64,000 nt of DNA from Mycolicibacterium boenickei (GCF_010731295.1 NZ_AP022579.1:5146001-5210000); one strand, 5' to 3'. Shown: positions 11,689 through 21,634, counted from the stretch's first letter. Made by a program: numbers and translations. Notes: generated by a model not told the origin, from the letters alone.

Positions 11689-12909
11689 TTAACCGGCGAA
11701 GGCGGCCACAGGTCCGATCACGATGATCGCCGGAGGTCGAATACCGTCCGCTCGGATCCGCTCGGGCGCGTCGCCGAGGGTGGCCCGCAGGGTGCGCTGC
11801 GCGACGGTCGTGCCGTGTTGCACCACCAGAACCGGCGTATCCGCAGGTCGGCCGCCGTCCAGGAGGGCCTTGGTGAACAGCTCGATGCGTTCGACGGCCA
11901 TCAGCAGCACGATCGTGCCGGTCAGCGCCGCCAGCGCATTCCAATTCACTAACGATTCGGGGTGACCAGGCGCAACATGGCCGCTGACCACCACGAACTC
12001 GTGGGTCATGCCCCGGTGGGTGACCGGAACCCCGGCCAGGGCGGGCACCGATATGGCACTTGTCACACCCGGGACCACGGTGACGGGGATGCCGGCCTCG
12101 CTGCACGCCAGAACCTCTTCGTAGCCGCGGGCGAAGACGAAGGGATCGCCGCCCTTGAGGCGGACGACGAACTTGCCGGCGCGGGCCCGGTCGACCAGAA
12201 CCTGGTTGATCGCCTCCTGCGCCATCGCCCGCCCGTACGGGATCTTCGCCGCGTCGATGACCTCGACATGGGGCCCGAGTTCGGCGAGCAACTCCTGGGG
12301 GGCCAGCCGGTCGGCGACGACGACGTCGGCGCGGGCCAGCAGGCGCCGTCCGCGCACGGTGATCAGCTCGGGGTCTCCCGGGCCGCCGCCGACGAGGGCC
12401 ACGCCCGTGGGTGCCTCCCCCGGCTCCGCGCCGGAGTCGGCGGTGAGCAGGCCGCGCTGGAGCGCTTCGTGGATGGCGGTGCGGATGGCCGCCGAGCGGC
12501 GATGCTCGCCGCCGGCGAGGACGCCCACCGAGAGGCCGTCGGAATCGAATGTCGCCGGGGTCACCGCGGATCCGTCGCGCGCGATGTCGGCGCGAACGCA
12601 GAAGATGCGCCGCTCGTCGGCTTCGGCGGCGATGGCGGCGTTGACCTCGTGATCGTCGGTGGCCGCCAGCACATACCAGGCACCGTCGAGATCCCCGGCG
12701 CGGAAGTCACGCAGCTGCAGGGTGATCCCCGGATCGTCGTGCGACAGCGCCTCCACCGCGGGGCTGGCCGCCCGGGCGATCACGTGTACGTCGGCGCCGT
12801 GCGCGATCAGCAGGGGCAGCCGGCGTTGCGCGACGGTTCCGCCGCCGACGACGACGACCTTCTTGCCCGACAGGCGCAGGCCGACGAGGTAGGCATTCTC
12901 GGTGGTCAC
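11689..12909 (-). CDS. cysG: siroheme synthase: precorrin-2 dehydrogenase/ferrochelatase fused to uroporphyrinogen-III methyltransferase
   Basis: Converts uroporphyrinogen III to precorrin-2 and on to siroheme for sulfite and nitrite reductase, also feeding the corrinoid branch. The N-terminal half is the NAD-dependent dehydrogenase domain (VVVVGGGTVAQRRLPLLI). The C-terminal half from ~residue 170 is a SAM-dependent SUMT (VALVGGGPGDPELITVRG, VRLKGGDPFVFARG, VPGVTSAI). At 406 aa it is slightly shorter than enterobacterial CysG because the middle dimerisation region is reduced. GTG start overlaps the cobB stop (GTGA). Confidence 0.93.
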   Translation of the reverse strand: MTTENAYLVGLRLSGKKVVVVGGGTVAQRRLPLLIAHGADVHVIARAASPAVEALSHDDPGITLQLRDFRAGDLDGAWYVLAATDDHEVNAAIAAEADERRIFCVRADIARDGSAVTPATFDSDGLSVGVLAGGEHRRSAAIRTAIHEALQRGLLTADSGAEPGEAPTGVALVGGGPGDPELITVRGRRLLARADVVVADRLAPQELLAELGPHVEVIDAAKIPYGRAMAQEAINQVLVDRARAGKFVVRLKGGDPFVFARGYEEVLACSEAGIPVTVVPGVTSAISVPALAGVPVTHRGMTHEFVVVSGHVAPGHPESLVNWNALAALTGTIVLLMAVERIELFTKALLDGGRPADTPVLVVQHGTTVAQRTLRATLGDAPERIRADGIRPPAIIVIGPVAAFAG

Positions 12910-14267
12910 CCGCCGAGCTTAGTGGTTGCTGCTGTGGTGACGAAGCGGGTGATGGCCTCTGGGTGCGCCGCAGGGTGGGTGTGCAGGTACCCGGCGTGCA
13001 CGCCGCGCTGCACCGCGCCGTCGCGCCGACCCGCCTGTCCCGGACCGGCGAACGCCCAGGCCGGCGCCAGATCGTCGGCGAATTCCACTGCGGTCCGGTG
13101 GAATTCATGTCCGGTGAGGCGAGCACCGGCCGCGTGCAGGCTGGAGTCGACTACTGCGACCGCGTCGCGGTAACCCAGGGTGAGACGCTCGGTGAACCGC
13201 GCCGAGCCGGCCAGCACACCGCACATCGGTATGCCGTCGAGATCGTCGACCAGATAGGTCAGGCCCGCGCACTCGGCATGGATGGGGGCGCCGCGGGAGG
13301 CCAGATCCCTGATCTGCTGGCGGACAAGATCGTTGGCCGACAGCTCGGCAGTGAACTGTTCGGGGAATCCGCCGGGCAGCACCAGCGCGTCCACCCCGGC
13401 GGGCAGGGGTTCTGCCAGCGGGTCGAACTCGGCCACCTGCGCGCCGGCTCCGCGCAACAACTCGGCGTGCTCGGCGTAGCTGAAGCTGAACGCCTTACCC
13501 GCGGCCAGGGCCACCGTGACATCGGTCACCGACTCGGCCACGGGGCTCCACGGCGCGCCGGTCACATGGGCAGCGGATGCCGCCACCAGGGCCCCGAGAT
13601 CGACGTGCCGTGCCACCAGAGCCGTCATCGCAGCCACCGCGTCGCGCGCCTGCCTGCCGTGCTCCACAGCGGTGATGAGCCCGAGATGCCTTGACGGAAC
13701 AGATAATTCGTCGGCTCGTGGAATCGCGCCGAGCACGGCCACACCGGCATGCTCACAAGCCTGTCGCAATACCGCCTCATGCCGGTCGGAGCCGACCCGG
13801 TTAAGGATCACCCCGGCGATTCGCACCGCCGGGTCGAACGTGACGAACCCGTGCAGCAGCGCGGCGATGCTGTGACTCTGTCCGCGGGCGTCGACCACCA
13901 GCACCACCGGGGCTCCGAGCAGGCCGGCGACCTGGGCCGCCGAACCGCGAGGGACGCCGGTCATCTGCCCTTCGATACGACCGTCGAACAGGCCCATGAC
14001 CCCCTCGACGACCGCGATGTCGGCGCCGGCACACCCGTGCCGGTACAGCGGGCCGATCAGATCCTCGCCGACGAGCACCGGGTCCAGGTTGCGGCCCGGA
14101 CGGCCTGCGGCCAGGGCGTGGTAGCCGGGGTCGATGAAGTCCGGCCCGACCTTGAACGGCGCCACGGTGTGCCCGGCCTGACGCAGCGCGCCGACCAAAC
14201 CCGTTGCCACGGTGGTCTTTCCGCTGCCCGATGCCGGTGCGGCGATCACCACCGCCGGAGTGCTCAC
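12906..14267 (-). CDS. cobB: cobyrinate (hydrogenobyrinate) a,c-diamide synthase
   Basis: Glutamine- and ATP-dependent amidation of the a and c side chains of the corrin ring. The N-terminal dethiobiotin-synthetase-like P-loop is APASGSGKTTVATG (residues ~10-23). The C-terminal type-1 glutamine amidotransferase has its nucleophile in PIHAECAGLTYL near residue 335 and the partner His in the ARLTGHEFHRT region. GTG start, overlapping cysG by 4 nt. A 91-nt gap to cobO contains a long inverted repeat, so coupling to cobO transcription may be modulated. Confidence 0.95.
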   Translation of the reverse strand: MSTPAVVIAAPASGSGKTTVATGLVGALRQAGHTVAPFKVGPDFIDPGYHALAAGRPGRNLDPVLVGEDLIGPLYRHGCAGADIAVVEGVMGLFDGRIEGQMTGVPRGSAAQVAGLLGAPVVLVVDARGQSHSIAALLHGFVTFDPAVRIAGVILNRVGSDRHEAVLRQACEHAGVAVLGAIPRADELSVPSRHLGLITAVEHGRQARDAVAAMTALVARHVDLGALVAASAAHVTGAPWSPVAESVTDVTVALAAGKAFSFSYAEHAELLRGAGAQVAEFDPLAEPLPAGVDALVLPGGFPEQFTAELSANDLVRQQIRDLASRGAPIHAECAGLTYLVDDLDGIPMCGVLAGSARFTERLTLGYRDAVAVVDSSLHAAGARLTGHEFHRTAVEFADDLAPAWAFAGPGQAGRRDGAVQRGVHAGYLHTHPAAHPEAITRFVTTAATTKLGG

Positions 14268-14275
14268 CTCAGCAC

Positions 14276-14339
14276 CGCGAGCGTGCGTGTCTGCTGCCCG
14301 ACACGCCGCGAAACCGCAGCACTATGCGCACACTCAGCG
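14276..14339. repeat. imperfect inverted repeat between cobO and cobB
   Basis: Arms 14276-14296 (starting CGCGAGCGTGCG) and 14317-14339 (ending GCGCACACTCAGCG) pair with about 17 of 21 matches over a ~20-nt loop, which itself contains ACACGCCGCG pairing back to GCGTGT at 14285-14290. The element fills nearly all of the cobO-cobB gap. It looks like a dispersed mycobacterial intergenic hairpin rather than a classic terminator; a terminator or processing role is inferred only. Confidence 0.5.
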
Positions 14340-14358
14340 TCCACGAGCATGCCGAAAA

Positions 14359-14973
14359 TCACCACTCGATGCCCTTCTGGCCCTTGCGGCCGGCATCCAT
14401 CGGATGCTTGATCTTGGTCATCTCGGTCACCAGGTCCGCGGCGTCGATCAGGGCCTGCGGGGCGTCACGGCCGGTGATCACCACGTGTTGAGTGCCCGGA
14501 CGGTTGGCCAGCACCTCGACCACCTCGTCCACGTCCACCCATCCCCATTTGAGCGGATAGGTGAACTCGTCGAGCACGTAGAAATCGTGGCGCTCGTCGG
14601 CCAACCGCCGTCTGATCTCGGCCCAGCCGTCGGCAGCCGCGGCCGCGTGGTCGACGTCGCTGCCGTGTTTGCGGGTCCAGGACCAGCCCGAGCCCATCTT
14701 GTGCCATTCGACCGGCCCGCCGGCACCGTGCTCATCGTGCAGCCGGCCGAGTTGGTTGAACACGGCCTCTTCGCCGACCTTCCACTTCGCGCTCTTGACG
14801 AACTGGAACACCGCCACCGAGAAGCCCTGGTTCCACGCCCGCAGCGCCATCCCGAAGGCCGCGGTGGACTTGCCCTTTCCGGGGCCGGTATGCACGGCGA
14901 GCAACGGTGCGTTGCGGCGGGCCTTGGTGGTCAAACCGTCGTCGGGAACGGTGAGCGGCTGTCCCTGTGGCAT
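14359..14973 (-). CDS. cobO: cob(I)yrinic acid a,c-diamide adenosyltransferase
   Basis: CobA/CobO/BtuR-type enzyme that transfers the 5'-deoxyadenosyl group from ATP to the cobalt of reduced corrinoids. The P-loop HTGPGKGKSTAAFG lies at residues ~27-40, and the C-terminal NxPGTQHVVITGRDAP and DLVTEMTKIKHP blocks are family signatures. 204 aa is full length. ATG preceded by AAGGA. It lies 34 nt downstream of the chelatase gene in the same direction. Confidence 0.95.
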   Translation of the reverse strand: MPQGQPLTVPDDGLTTKARRNAPLLAVHTGPGKGKSTAAFGMALRAWNQGFSVAVFQFVKSAKWKVGEEAVFNQLGRLHDEHGAGGPVEWHKMGSGWSWTRKHGSDVDHAAAAADGWAEIRRRLADERHDFYVLDEFTYPLKWGWVDVDEVVEVLANRPGTQHVVITGRDAPQALIDAADLVTEMTKIKHPMDAGRKGQKGIEW

Positions 14974-15007
14974 GGGCGGTCCTTCCTGCGCAGGATCTCG
15001 TGCCAGG

Positions 15008-16879
15008 CTAGGCGGCGGTCTGGTGCTGGACGAGCCGGGTCAGTTCGGCGGCACGCAACTGCTCGAGCCGTACCGCCGGCGAGCCCAGCTGCTCGGCCAG
15101 TTGACCGGCCAATCCCAGTCGCACGAACGAGGTCTCACAGTCCACCACCACGGCCGCGGCCCCCTCGGCCACCAACGCGGCCGCGGCCTGCCTGGTGCGG
15201 CCCAGCGGATCCGGACCTCCCGTGGCGCGGCCGTCGGTGAGCACCACGACCAGGCTGCGCCGGGCACGGTCGCGGGCCTTCTCCCGGATCACGAGATCGC
15301 GGGCGGCCAGCAGGCCCTGCGCCAGCGGCGTCTTGCCGCCGGTGTCGAAGCGGGACAGCCGGCGACTGGCGATGTGCACCGACGTCGTGGGCGGGAGCAG
15401 CACGCGGGCGTCCTGCTGCCGGAACGTGATCACCGCGACCTTGTCCCGGCGCTGGTAGGCATCGCGCAGCAGCGACAGTGTCGCCCCGGTGACGGCCGAC
15501 ATCCGGTCACGGGCCGCCATGGACCCGGAGGCGTCGACGACGAAGATCACCAGATTGCCCTCGCGGCCTTCACGTACCGCGCGCCGGACGTCCTCGGGGC
15601 GCGGCCTCGGCACACCCGCACCCTGTTGGCGGCCCGCCGTGGCGAGCAGGGTGGCGAACATGTGCAGTCCGTGTCCGCTGCCGGGCTCGGCGGTGGACGC
15701 GATCGGGGTGCCGGTACGGTTGCGGGCCCGCGAACGGCGCCCCGGGGCGCCCTCGCCGACCCCGGGCACCACGAGGGCCCTGGTCCGGAACACCGCCGAC
15801 GGTGGCGCGCTCGGACGGGTCGACGATTTCGAATTACCCTGCGGCGCAGAACTTTCAGCGCCGGCATCGGCACCGCCGCCGGGCGGGTCGAAGTCAGGAT
15901 CGAAGTCGGGATCGGGCGGCTCGGTGTCCTGCCCCGACTGTGCGGCAGACTCGTCGGCCTGCTGCATCGCCTCATCGAGACGCTCGGGGTCCAGCCCCGG
16001 ATCGTCGAAGGGGTCGCGACGACGCCGGTGTGGCAGAGCCAGTTCAGCTGCCACCCGGATGTCCTCTTCGGTGACCGTGGTGGCGCCGCGCCAGGCCGCA
16101 TGGGCGACGGCGGTGCGCGCGACCACCAGATCGGCTCGCATCCCGTCGACGTCGAATGCCGCGCACAGGGCCGCGATTCGGCGCAGTTCGGTATCGGGTA
16201 GTTCCACCGACCCGATCGCCTTGCGGGCGGCGGCGATGCGATCGGCCAGCTCCGCGTCGGCGACGGCGTAGCGCTCGACGAAAGCCCGCGGATCGGCCTC
16301 GAACGCCATCCTGGCCCGGATCACCTCGACGCGGACGTCGACGTCACGGGACGCGGCCACGTCCACCGTCAGCCCGAATCGGTCCAGCAGCTGCGGACGC
16401 AGCTCGCCTTCCTCAGGGTTCATGGTGCCGATCAGCACGAAGCGGGACTCGTGTGAGTGCGAAATCCCTTCGCGCTCAACATGAACCCGGCCCATCGCGG
16501 CGGCGTCCAGCAACACGTCGACCAGGTGGTCGTGCAGCAGGTTGACCTCGTCGACGTAGAGCACGCCACCATGGGCGCGGGCCAGCAAGCCGGGCGAGAA
16601 GGCGTGTTCGCCGTCGCGAAGCACCTTCTGCAGATCCAGCGAACCGACCACCCGGTCCTCGGTCGCCCCGATCGGCAGTTCCACCAGCCGGGCGTCGTCG
16701 TCGACCGCGGACAGCACCGCGGCCAGGCCGCGTACCGCAGTCGATTTCGCGGTGCCCTTCTCCCCGCGGATCAGCACGCCGCCGATCTCCGGGTGCACAG
16801 CGCACAGCAGCAGGGCCAGCCGCAGCCGGTCCTGCCCCACCAGTGCGCTGAAGGGGTAGGTGTGGGTCTCCACCGTCAT
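15008..16879 (-). CDS. fused ChlI/ChlD-type chelatase subunit (AAA+ ATPase plus VWA domain)
   Basis: Single-chain counterpart of the ChlI and ChlD subunits of magnesium/cobalt chelatases. The AAA+ part has Walker [15 protein letters not shown] near residues 38-51, Walker [11 protein letters not shown] near 113 and sensor [13 protein letters not shown] Pro/Asp-rich linker ([15 protein letters not shown]) leads to a C-terminal von Willebrand A domain with MIDAS motif VDASGSM near residue 449. Context between mqo-GNAT and cobO-cobB suggests the motor for cobalt insertion together with a CobN-type large subunit, which is not in this window. Mycobacteria make no chlorophyll, so magnesium chelation is unlikely. 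ATG overlaps the GNAT stop. Confidence 0.88.
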   Translation of the reverse strand: MTVETHTYPFSALVGQDRLRLALLLCAVHPEIGGVLIRGEKGTAKSTAVRGLAAVLSAVDDDARLVELPIGATEDRVVGSLDLQKVLRDGEHAFSPGLLARAHGGVLYVDEVNLLHDHLVDVLLDAAAMGRVHVEREGISHSHESRFVLIGTMNPEEGELRPQLLDRFGLTVDVAASRDVDVRVEVIRARMAFEADPRAFVERYAVADAELADRIAAARKAIGSVELPDTELRRIAALCAAFDVDGMRADLVVARTAVAHAAWRGATTVTEEDIRVAAELALPHRRRRDPFDDPGLDPERLDEAMQQADESAAQSGQDTEPPDPDFDPDFDPPGGGADAGAESSAPQGNSKSSTRPSAPPSAVFRTRALVVPGVGEGAPGRRSRARNRTGTPIASTAEPGSGHGLHMFATLLATAGRQQGAGVPRPRPEDVRRAVREGREGNLVIFVVDASGSMAARDRMSAVTGATLSLLRDAYQRRDKVAVITFRQQDARVLLPPTTSVHIASRRLSRFDTGGKTPLAQGLLAARDLVIREKARDRARRSLVVVLTDGRATGGPDPLGRTRQAAAALVAEGAAAVVVDCETSFVRLGLAGQLAEQLGSPAVRLEQLRAAELTRLVQHQTAA

Positions 16880-17352
16880 CAGACTCGCTCTCGCGTCATA
16901 TCGATTCCGGGGCGCACCATCGGCACATGCGGGATTCCGTCATCAAGGAATTCGTCGCCGTCGCGGACGAATCCGTGCCGGCCGTACATGTCGACCAGAT
17001 AGGTCTGGGCATTGATGTGGCACGGGTAGTCGCCGACCTCGGCCAGTGCGGCCTGCATCAGCCGGGCGGTGTGGCCCCGGCCTCGGTCGCTGCGTTTGGT
17101 GCACACCCGGCCGATCCGGAACGCCTTCTCGCCGCCGGGATGTTCCTCCATCAGCCGCAACGTCGAAATCACTTCGCCGTCGGGGCTTTCCAGCCAGAAA
17201 TGCCGGGTCTCGGCGAGCAGGTCTCGGCCGTCCAGCTCTGGATACGGAGTCGCCTGCTCCACCACGAACACCTCGACACGGAGCTTGAGCAGCTCGTAAA
17301 GCGTTGGTACGTCGAGGTCTTTGGCCCAGCTGCGGCGTAGTGCGACCGTCAT
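16879..17352 (-). CDS. GNAT family N-acetyltransferase (ElaA-like)
   Basis: 157 aa acetyl-CoA-dependent transferase. The ElaA-type N-terminus ([26 protein letters not shown]) is followed by the acetyl-CoA loop [20 protein letters not shown], equivalent to motif A. The acceptor is unknown. It begins 13 nt after mqo and its stop overlaps the chelatase start, so it is in the middle of a mqo-GNAT-chelatase transcription unit. Confidence 0.9.
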   Translation of the reverse strand: MTVALRRSWAKDLDVPTLYELLKLRVEVFVVEQATPYPELDGRDLLAETRHFWLESPDGEVISTLRLMEEHPGGEKAFRIGRVCTKRSDRGRGHTARLMQAALAEVGDYPCHINAQTYLVDMYGRHGFVRDGDEFLDDGIPHVPMVRPGIDMTRERV

Positions 17353-17365
17353 CCGCCCGAGCCTG

Positions 17366-18868
17366 TCACGCAGTCACAGGGACGTCCAGTTGGAGCGCCT
17401 TGGTGCCCCACGCCCAGACCTCTTCGAACAGGCCGGGTTCGTTGGACAGCTTGGTTCCGAGTGACGGGACCATCTCCTTGAGTTTGGGCAGCCAGCTCTG
17501 GTACCGATCGGCGAAGCAACGCTCCAGCACGTCGAGCATGGCAGGCACTGCGGTGGACGCCCCGGGCGAGGCACCCAGCAGGCCGGCGATGCTGCCGTCG
17601 GCCGCGGTGAGCACGGTGGTGCCGAACTCCAGCACCCCGCCGGCACCCTTGCGCCGGATCACCTGCACACGCTGGCCGGCGATGTCCAGCTCCCAGTCGG
17701 AATCGACTGCGCTGGGCGCGAATTCCCGCAAGGTGTCGACCCGTGCGGCCTCACTGAGCAGCAGCTGGCCGACGAGGTAGTTGACCAGGCCCATCTCGGT
17801 GAGCCCGACACCGAGCATGGACATGATGTTGTTGGGCTTGACCGACAACGGCAGGTCGGTGAACTTGCCCTGCTTGAGGAACTTCGGCGTCCAGCCCGCG
17901 AACGGACCGAACAGCAGCCAGGATTTGCCGTTGATGACGCGGGTGTCCAGGTGCGGCACCGACATCGGCGGGGCACCCAGCGGCGGAAGGCCGTACACCT
18001 TGGCCTGATGTCCGGCGGTCAGCGCCTGGTTGTTGGTCCGCAGGAACGCGCCGCCCACCGGGAACCCGCCGAAGCCCTTGGCCTCCGGGATGCCCGACTT
18101 CTGCAGCAACGGCAGCGCACCGCCGCCGGCGCCCACGAACACGAACTTGGCGTTGAACTTGCGCTTGAGACCCGTGCGCCGGTTGGTCACCTTGAGCGTC
18201 CAGCTGCCGTCGGACTCCTTGTGCAGGTTGCGGACCTCGTGACCGAACAGCGTGTTCATCCCGCGCTGCGCGGTGAAGCCGATCAGCTGGCGCGAGAGCG
18301 CACCGAAGTCGACGTCGGTGCCGTGCTGCGACCAGTTCAGCCCGACCGGATCGGAGAAGTCCCGCTTGGCGGCCATGAACGGCAGCCGGCGGGCGAACTC
18401 GTCCTTGTCGTCGATGAATTCCATCGAGGCGAACAGCGGGTTGCCGACCAGCGCCTCGTGGCGGCGCTTGAGGTAGTCGACGTTGGCGGCTCCGTGCACG
18501 AAGCTGACGTGCGGGATCGGGTTCAGGAAGCCCCGCACGTCGGGCAGCACACCGTTCTCGGCGGCGTAGGCCCAGAACTGCCGCGACACCTGGAACTGCT
18601 CGTTGACGTTGATGGCCTTGGTGGTGTCGATGGAGCCGTCCGACAGCTCAGGCGTGTAGTTCAACTCACACAGCGCCGAGTGCCCGGTGCCCGCGTTGTT
18701 CCAGGGATCGCTGCTCTCCGCGGCGGCACCGTCGAGCCGCTCGATCATGGTGATGGACCAGTCGGGCTCCAGCAGCCGGATCAGCGCACCGAGGGTTGCG
18801 CTCATGATGCCGGCCCCAACCAGCACGACGTCAGTCTTCTCGGTCGTACCCACGTTTGCCTCAGACAC
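17366..18868 (-). CDS. mqo: malate:quinone oxidoreductase
   Basis: FAD-dependent peripheral membrane enzyme oxidising malate to oxaloacetate with electrons passing to menaquinone. The FAD-binding Rossmann motif [13 protein letters not shown] is at residues ~15-27; [15 protein letters not shown] and [15 protein letters not shown] are characteristic Mqo blocks; the C-terminal [21 protein letters not shown] is strongly conserved. 500 aa is standard. Start is GTG at 18868. First gene of the unit running into the cob genes. Confidence 0.97.
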   Translation of the reverse strand: MSEANVGTTEKTDVVLVGAGIMSATLGALIRLLEPDWSITMIERLDGAAAESSDPWNNAGTGHSALCELNYTPELSDGSIDTTKAINVNEQFQVSRQFWAYAAENGVLPDVRGFLNPIPHVSFVHGAANVDYLKRRHEALVGNPLFASMEFIDDKDEFARRLPFMAAKRDFSDPVGLNWSQHGTDVDFGALSRQLIGFTAQRGMNTLFGHEVRNLHKESDGSWTLKVTNRRTGLKRKFNAKFVFVGAGGGALPLLQKSGIPEAKGFGGFPVGGAFLRTNNQALTAGHQAKVYGLPPLGAPPMSVPHLDTRVINGKSWLLFGPFAGWTPKFLKQGKFTDLPLSVKPNNIMSMLGVGLTEMGLVNYLVGQLLLSEAARVDTLREFAPSAVDSDWELDIAGQRVQVIRRKGAGGVLEFGTTVLTAADGSIAGLLGASPGASTAVPAMLDVLERCFADRYQSWLPKLKEMVPSLGTKLSNEPGLFEEVWAWGTKALQLDVPVTA

Positions 18869-18979
18869 CCTGATCGCTCGTCCTTCGTATTGCGCGGCCC
18901 GTCTTCGTCGACGGCTTTCTGTTATGCCAAGGTTATCGCGCGACGAATCCCGGTTGGCCAGGCATGGTAGTGCGATCCA

Positions 18980-19552
18980 TCACCCGGCCCGTACCCTCAG
19001 CCCGTCGATGAGCAGCCCGACCAGCCGGGCACGCTGATTCTCGTCGCGATCGGGTTGCTGACCGACCCAGGCGATCCCGGCGGCCAGATCCAGGACGTCG
19101 TCGACTTCGAGATCAGCCCTGATCGCGCCGTGCGCGACCGCCCGGGCAACCAACCGGGCCCCGGACTGACGCGCGGCGTGGCAACTCCGCGACCCTTCTC
19201 CGTCGGGTACGGCGTCGACCAGGGTGCGGGCCAGGCCGTCATACACGTTGCCCTGCGTGATGTAGGCATCGAGCCATTCCGTCAGCGCGGCAACGGGATC
19301 GGCGGCGTCCAGCAGCGCCTCCCCGTGATCACGCAGAGCCCACAGCCCGTCGTCGATGACGGCACGCACCAGCTGATCCCGGGTCGGGAAATGCCGGTAC
19401 AGCGTGCCCGGCCCCACCCCCGCCGCCCGGGCCACCTCGTCGAGTGAGGCCGAGACACCGTCCCGGGCGAATGCGGCCGCGGCGGCGGTCAGCAGTGCCT
19501 GCCGGTTGCGTGCGGCATCGGCCCGCAACGGGCGCGGGCTGGGGTTGGACAC
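18980..19552 (-). CDS. TetR family transcriptional regulator
   Basis: 190 aa. The N-terminal helix-turn-helix (AAAAFARDGVSASLDEVARAAGVGP, then GTLYRHFPTRDQLV) covers residues ~22-66; the C-terminal ligand domain has a TetR_C33-like character and no recognisable ligand signature. GTG start. Divergent from the LLM oxidoreductase gene across a 93-nt gap that holds two GGAG-N5-CTCC palindromes, so it most likely represses itself and the divergent gene. Confidence 0.92.
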   Translation of the reverse strand: MSNPSPRPLRADAARNRQALLTAAAAAFARDGVSASLDEVARAAGVGPGTLYRHFPTRDQLVRAVIDDGLWALRDHGEALLDAADPVAALTEWLDAYITQGNVYDGLARTLVDAVPDGEGSRSCHAARQSGARLVARAVAHGAIRADLEVDDVLDLAAGIAWVGQQPDRDENQRARLVGLLIDGLRVRAG

Positions 19553-19584
19553 CGCCCTGCTCCTCTCGACTCATCTAGACAAAC

Positions 19585-19621
19585 GGAGACAGCCTCCATA
19601 TATTAACCGGAGGAAGTCTCC
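19585..19621. promoter_or_regulatory. tandem palindromes, candidate TetR operator
   Basis: Two 13-bp sites of the form GGAG-N5-CTCC lie at 19585-19597 (GGAGACAGCCTCC) and 19609-19621 (GGAGGAAGTCTCC), 24 bp apart centre to centre, and the pair also forms a larger inverted repeat with 12 of 14 matches. They lie between the divergent TetR and LLM genes. A TACTAT at 19625-19630 could be the -10 of the LLM gene just next to the second site. Confidence 0.6.
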
Positions 19622-19645
19622 GAATACTATCTCCGGGAGCACTGC

Positions 19646-20584
19646 ATGCATGTCTCCGTCATGTCCGTGCCCGATCCGGGGCCGGCCCCCGATGGCCGGG
19701 ACAGTCTCGACGCGGCCATCGCGCCCGTCGTCGCCGCCGATCGTTCCGGGTTTCACCGGGCCTGGATGCCCCAGTTACCGCCGATGGCCGGCATGGCGCC
19801 GTGGGACGTACTCACCGCACTGACCGTCGCCGCCGGGCGCACCAGTCGCATCGGCCTGGGCACCGGTGTCGTCGTCGCCTACACCCAGCATCCGCTGGCA
19901 CTGGCCCGCCAGGCACTGACCACGAACGCCGCCGCAGGCGGGCGGCTCACGCTCGGCATCGGTGTCAGCCACCCGTTCATGGTCGAGGCGTTGGGTTACT
20001 CCTACGAGCGACCGGCGGCGTTCCTGCGCGAGTACCTGGAGGTGCTCGTCCCGGCACTGGCCGGCGAGCCCGTCGAGCACCGCGGCCCCCGGATCACCAC
20101 GACCGGGCAGGTGACGCTCGCGGGCGCGAAGGCGCCACCGGTGGTGACCGCCGCCCTCGGCCCTCACATGCTCGACGTCGCCGGTGAGCTCACCGACGGC
20201 ACCATCACCAGTTGGGCCGGGCCGATTGCCTTGGAGCAGTTCATCATTCCGCGCCTGACCCGGGCCGCTTCCCGCGCCGGCCGACCCGCACCGCAGGTGA
20301 TCGTCGGGCTGCCCGTGGTGCTCACCCACGACCCCGAAGCAGCGCGCGACGCCCTGGCGGCCGCCTTCGAGATCGCCGGGCAGGCACCGGCCTACCGCGC
20401 CGTGCTGGACAAGGAAGGTGCGGACGGCATCAGTGACGTGTGCATCGTCGGCGACGAGGCCGAGGTCGAGAAGCAGTTGCGGCGGTTCGCCGGGATCGGG
20501 GTCACCGAGTTCGTCGCCTCCCCCAAGGGCGACACCTCGACCGTGGCGAAGACCACCGAATTCCTGGCTTCGTTGCGGCTCTGA
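19646..20584 (+). CDS. LLM class F420-dependent oxidoreductase (TIGR03564-type)
   Basis: 312 aa luciferase-like TIM-barrel protein. Typical segments are RSGFHRAWMPQL, SRIGLGTGVVVAYTQHPLALARQALT and GGRLTLGIGVSHPFMVEALGYSYERP, in which the first supplies beta-strand 2 and the others the deazaflavin phosphate-binding region. The C-terminus ends with GIGVTEFVASPKG, conserved in the family. Cofactor F420 is expected from the family in mycobacteria; substrate is unknown. Divergent TetR gene and palindromes suggest inducible expression. Confidence 0.88.
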   Translation: MHVSVMSVPDPGPAPDGRDSLDAAIAPVVAADRSGFHRAWMPQLPPMAGMAPWDVLTALTVAAGRTSRIGLGTGVVVAYTQHPLALARQALTTNAAAGGRLTLGIGVSHPFMVEALGYSYERPAAFLREYLEVLVPALAGEPVEHRGPRITTTGQVTLAGAKAPPVVTAALGPHMLDVAGELTDGTITSWAGPIALEQFIIPRLTRAASRAGRPAPQVIVGLPVVLTHDPEAARDALAAAFEIAGQAPAYRAVLDKEGADGISDVCIVGDEAEVEKQLRRFAGIGVTEFVASPKGDTSTVAKTTEFLASLRL

Positions 20585-20611
20585 GTTTCGGCGCGCGGTT
20601 AGGGTGGAACC

Positions 20612-21634
20612 GTGACGTCACGGGAGCCCGACTGGGAGCCGGATGTATTGCCTGGGTTCTGGCAGCAGACCATCGAGGCAGGGCCTGATCCCGACGGCGA
20701 GGGCGACCTGGTCGCCACCCTCGTTCGCCGCGGCCCGGCGCCCGACGGGAACGGCCACGCGGTGCTGGCATTGCACGGCTACACCGACTATTTCTTCCAC
20801 ACCGAACTCGCGGACCGATTCGCCGAGCGCGGCTTCGCGTTCTACGCACTGGATCTGCCCAAGTGCGGGCGCTCCCGGCGCGACGGGCAGACCGCACATT
20901 TCACCACCGACCTGGCGCGCTACGACCACGAACTGCAGCGGGCTCTGGAGATCATCGCCGCCGACACCGGCAACGCCACGGTGTGCCTGTACGGGCACTC
21001 GGCGGGCGGGTTGATCATCACCTTGTTCGCCGACCGGCTGCGCCGAAGCGGAAGGCTCGACACCCATCACGTCGGCGGGCTGATCCTCAACAGTCCGTTC
21101 TTCGACCTGCACGGACCGGCGATCCTGCGTACCGCACCCACGTCGGCCGCCCTGATCGCGCTGGCCCGGCTGCGCAAGCTGTCGGTGATCCGCAAACCCA
21201 CCGAAGGCGGGTACGGCACCACCCTGCACCGCGACTACGGCGGCGAGTTCGACTACAACCTCGACTGGAAACCGTTGGGAGGCTTCCCCGTCACCCTCGG
21301 GTGGATCAATGCGATCCGCCGCGGACAGGCCCGGCTACACCGCGGCCTGGACGTCGGTGTGCCGAACCTGATCCTGCGGTCGGACCGCAGTGTCACCGAA
21401 ACATCCGATCCGGCCGCGATGCAGCGCGGTGACGCCGTGCTCGATGTCCGGCAGATCGCGCGGTGGTCCGGCTGCGTGGGTAACCACTCCACCGTCGCTC
21501 CGATCACCGACGCCAAGCACGACGTCTTCCTGTCGACGGCCGACGCCAGGGCCGCGGCCTACCGCGAGCTCGACCGCTGGCTGGACTACTACCTGAACCT
21601 GCAAACCCGGCCGAGCACAACATCTTCCGGATAG
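20612..21634 (+). CDS. alpha/beta hydrolase (serine hydrolase of the monoacylglycerol-lipase type)
   Basis: 340 aa. The nucleophile elbow is LYGHSAGGLI (GHSAG, Ser near residue 132), the oxyanion region ALHGYTDYFFHTEL near residue 52, and the catalytic His is in PITDAKHDVFLS near the C-terminus. The family acts on acylglycerols or lysophospholipids; substrate not determined. GTG start with AGGGTGG upstream. It sits 9 nt before mtr, the same arrangement I recall for Rv2854-mtr. Confidence 0.88.
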   Translation: MTSREPDWEPDVLPGFWQQTIEAGPDPDGEGDLVATLVRRGPAPDGNGHAVLALHGYTDYFFHTELADRFAERGFAFYALDLPKCGRSRRDGQTAHFTTDLARYDHELQRALEIIAADTGNATVCLYGHSAGGLIITLFADRLRRSGRLDTHHVGGLILNSPFFDLHGPAILRTAPTSAALIALARLRKLSVIRKPTEGGYGTTLHRDYGGEFDYNLDWKPLGGFPVTLGWINAIRRGQARLHRGLDVGVPNLILRSDRSVTETSDPAAMQRGDAVLDVRQIARWSGCVGNHSTVAPITDAKHDVFLSTADARAAAYRELDRWLDYYLNLQTRPSTTSSG

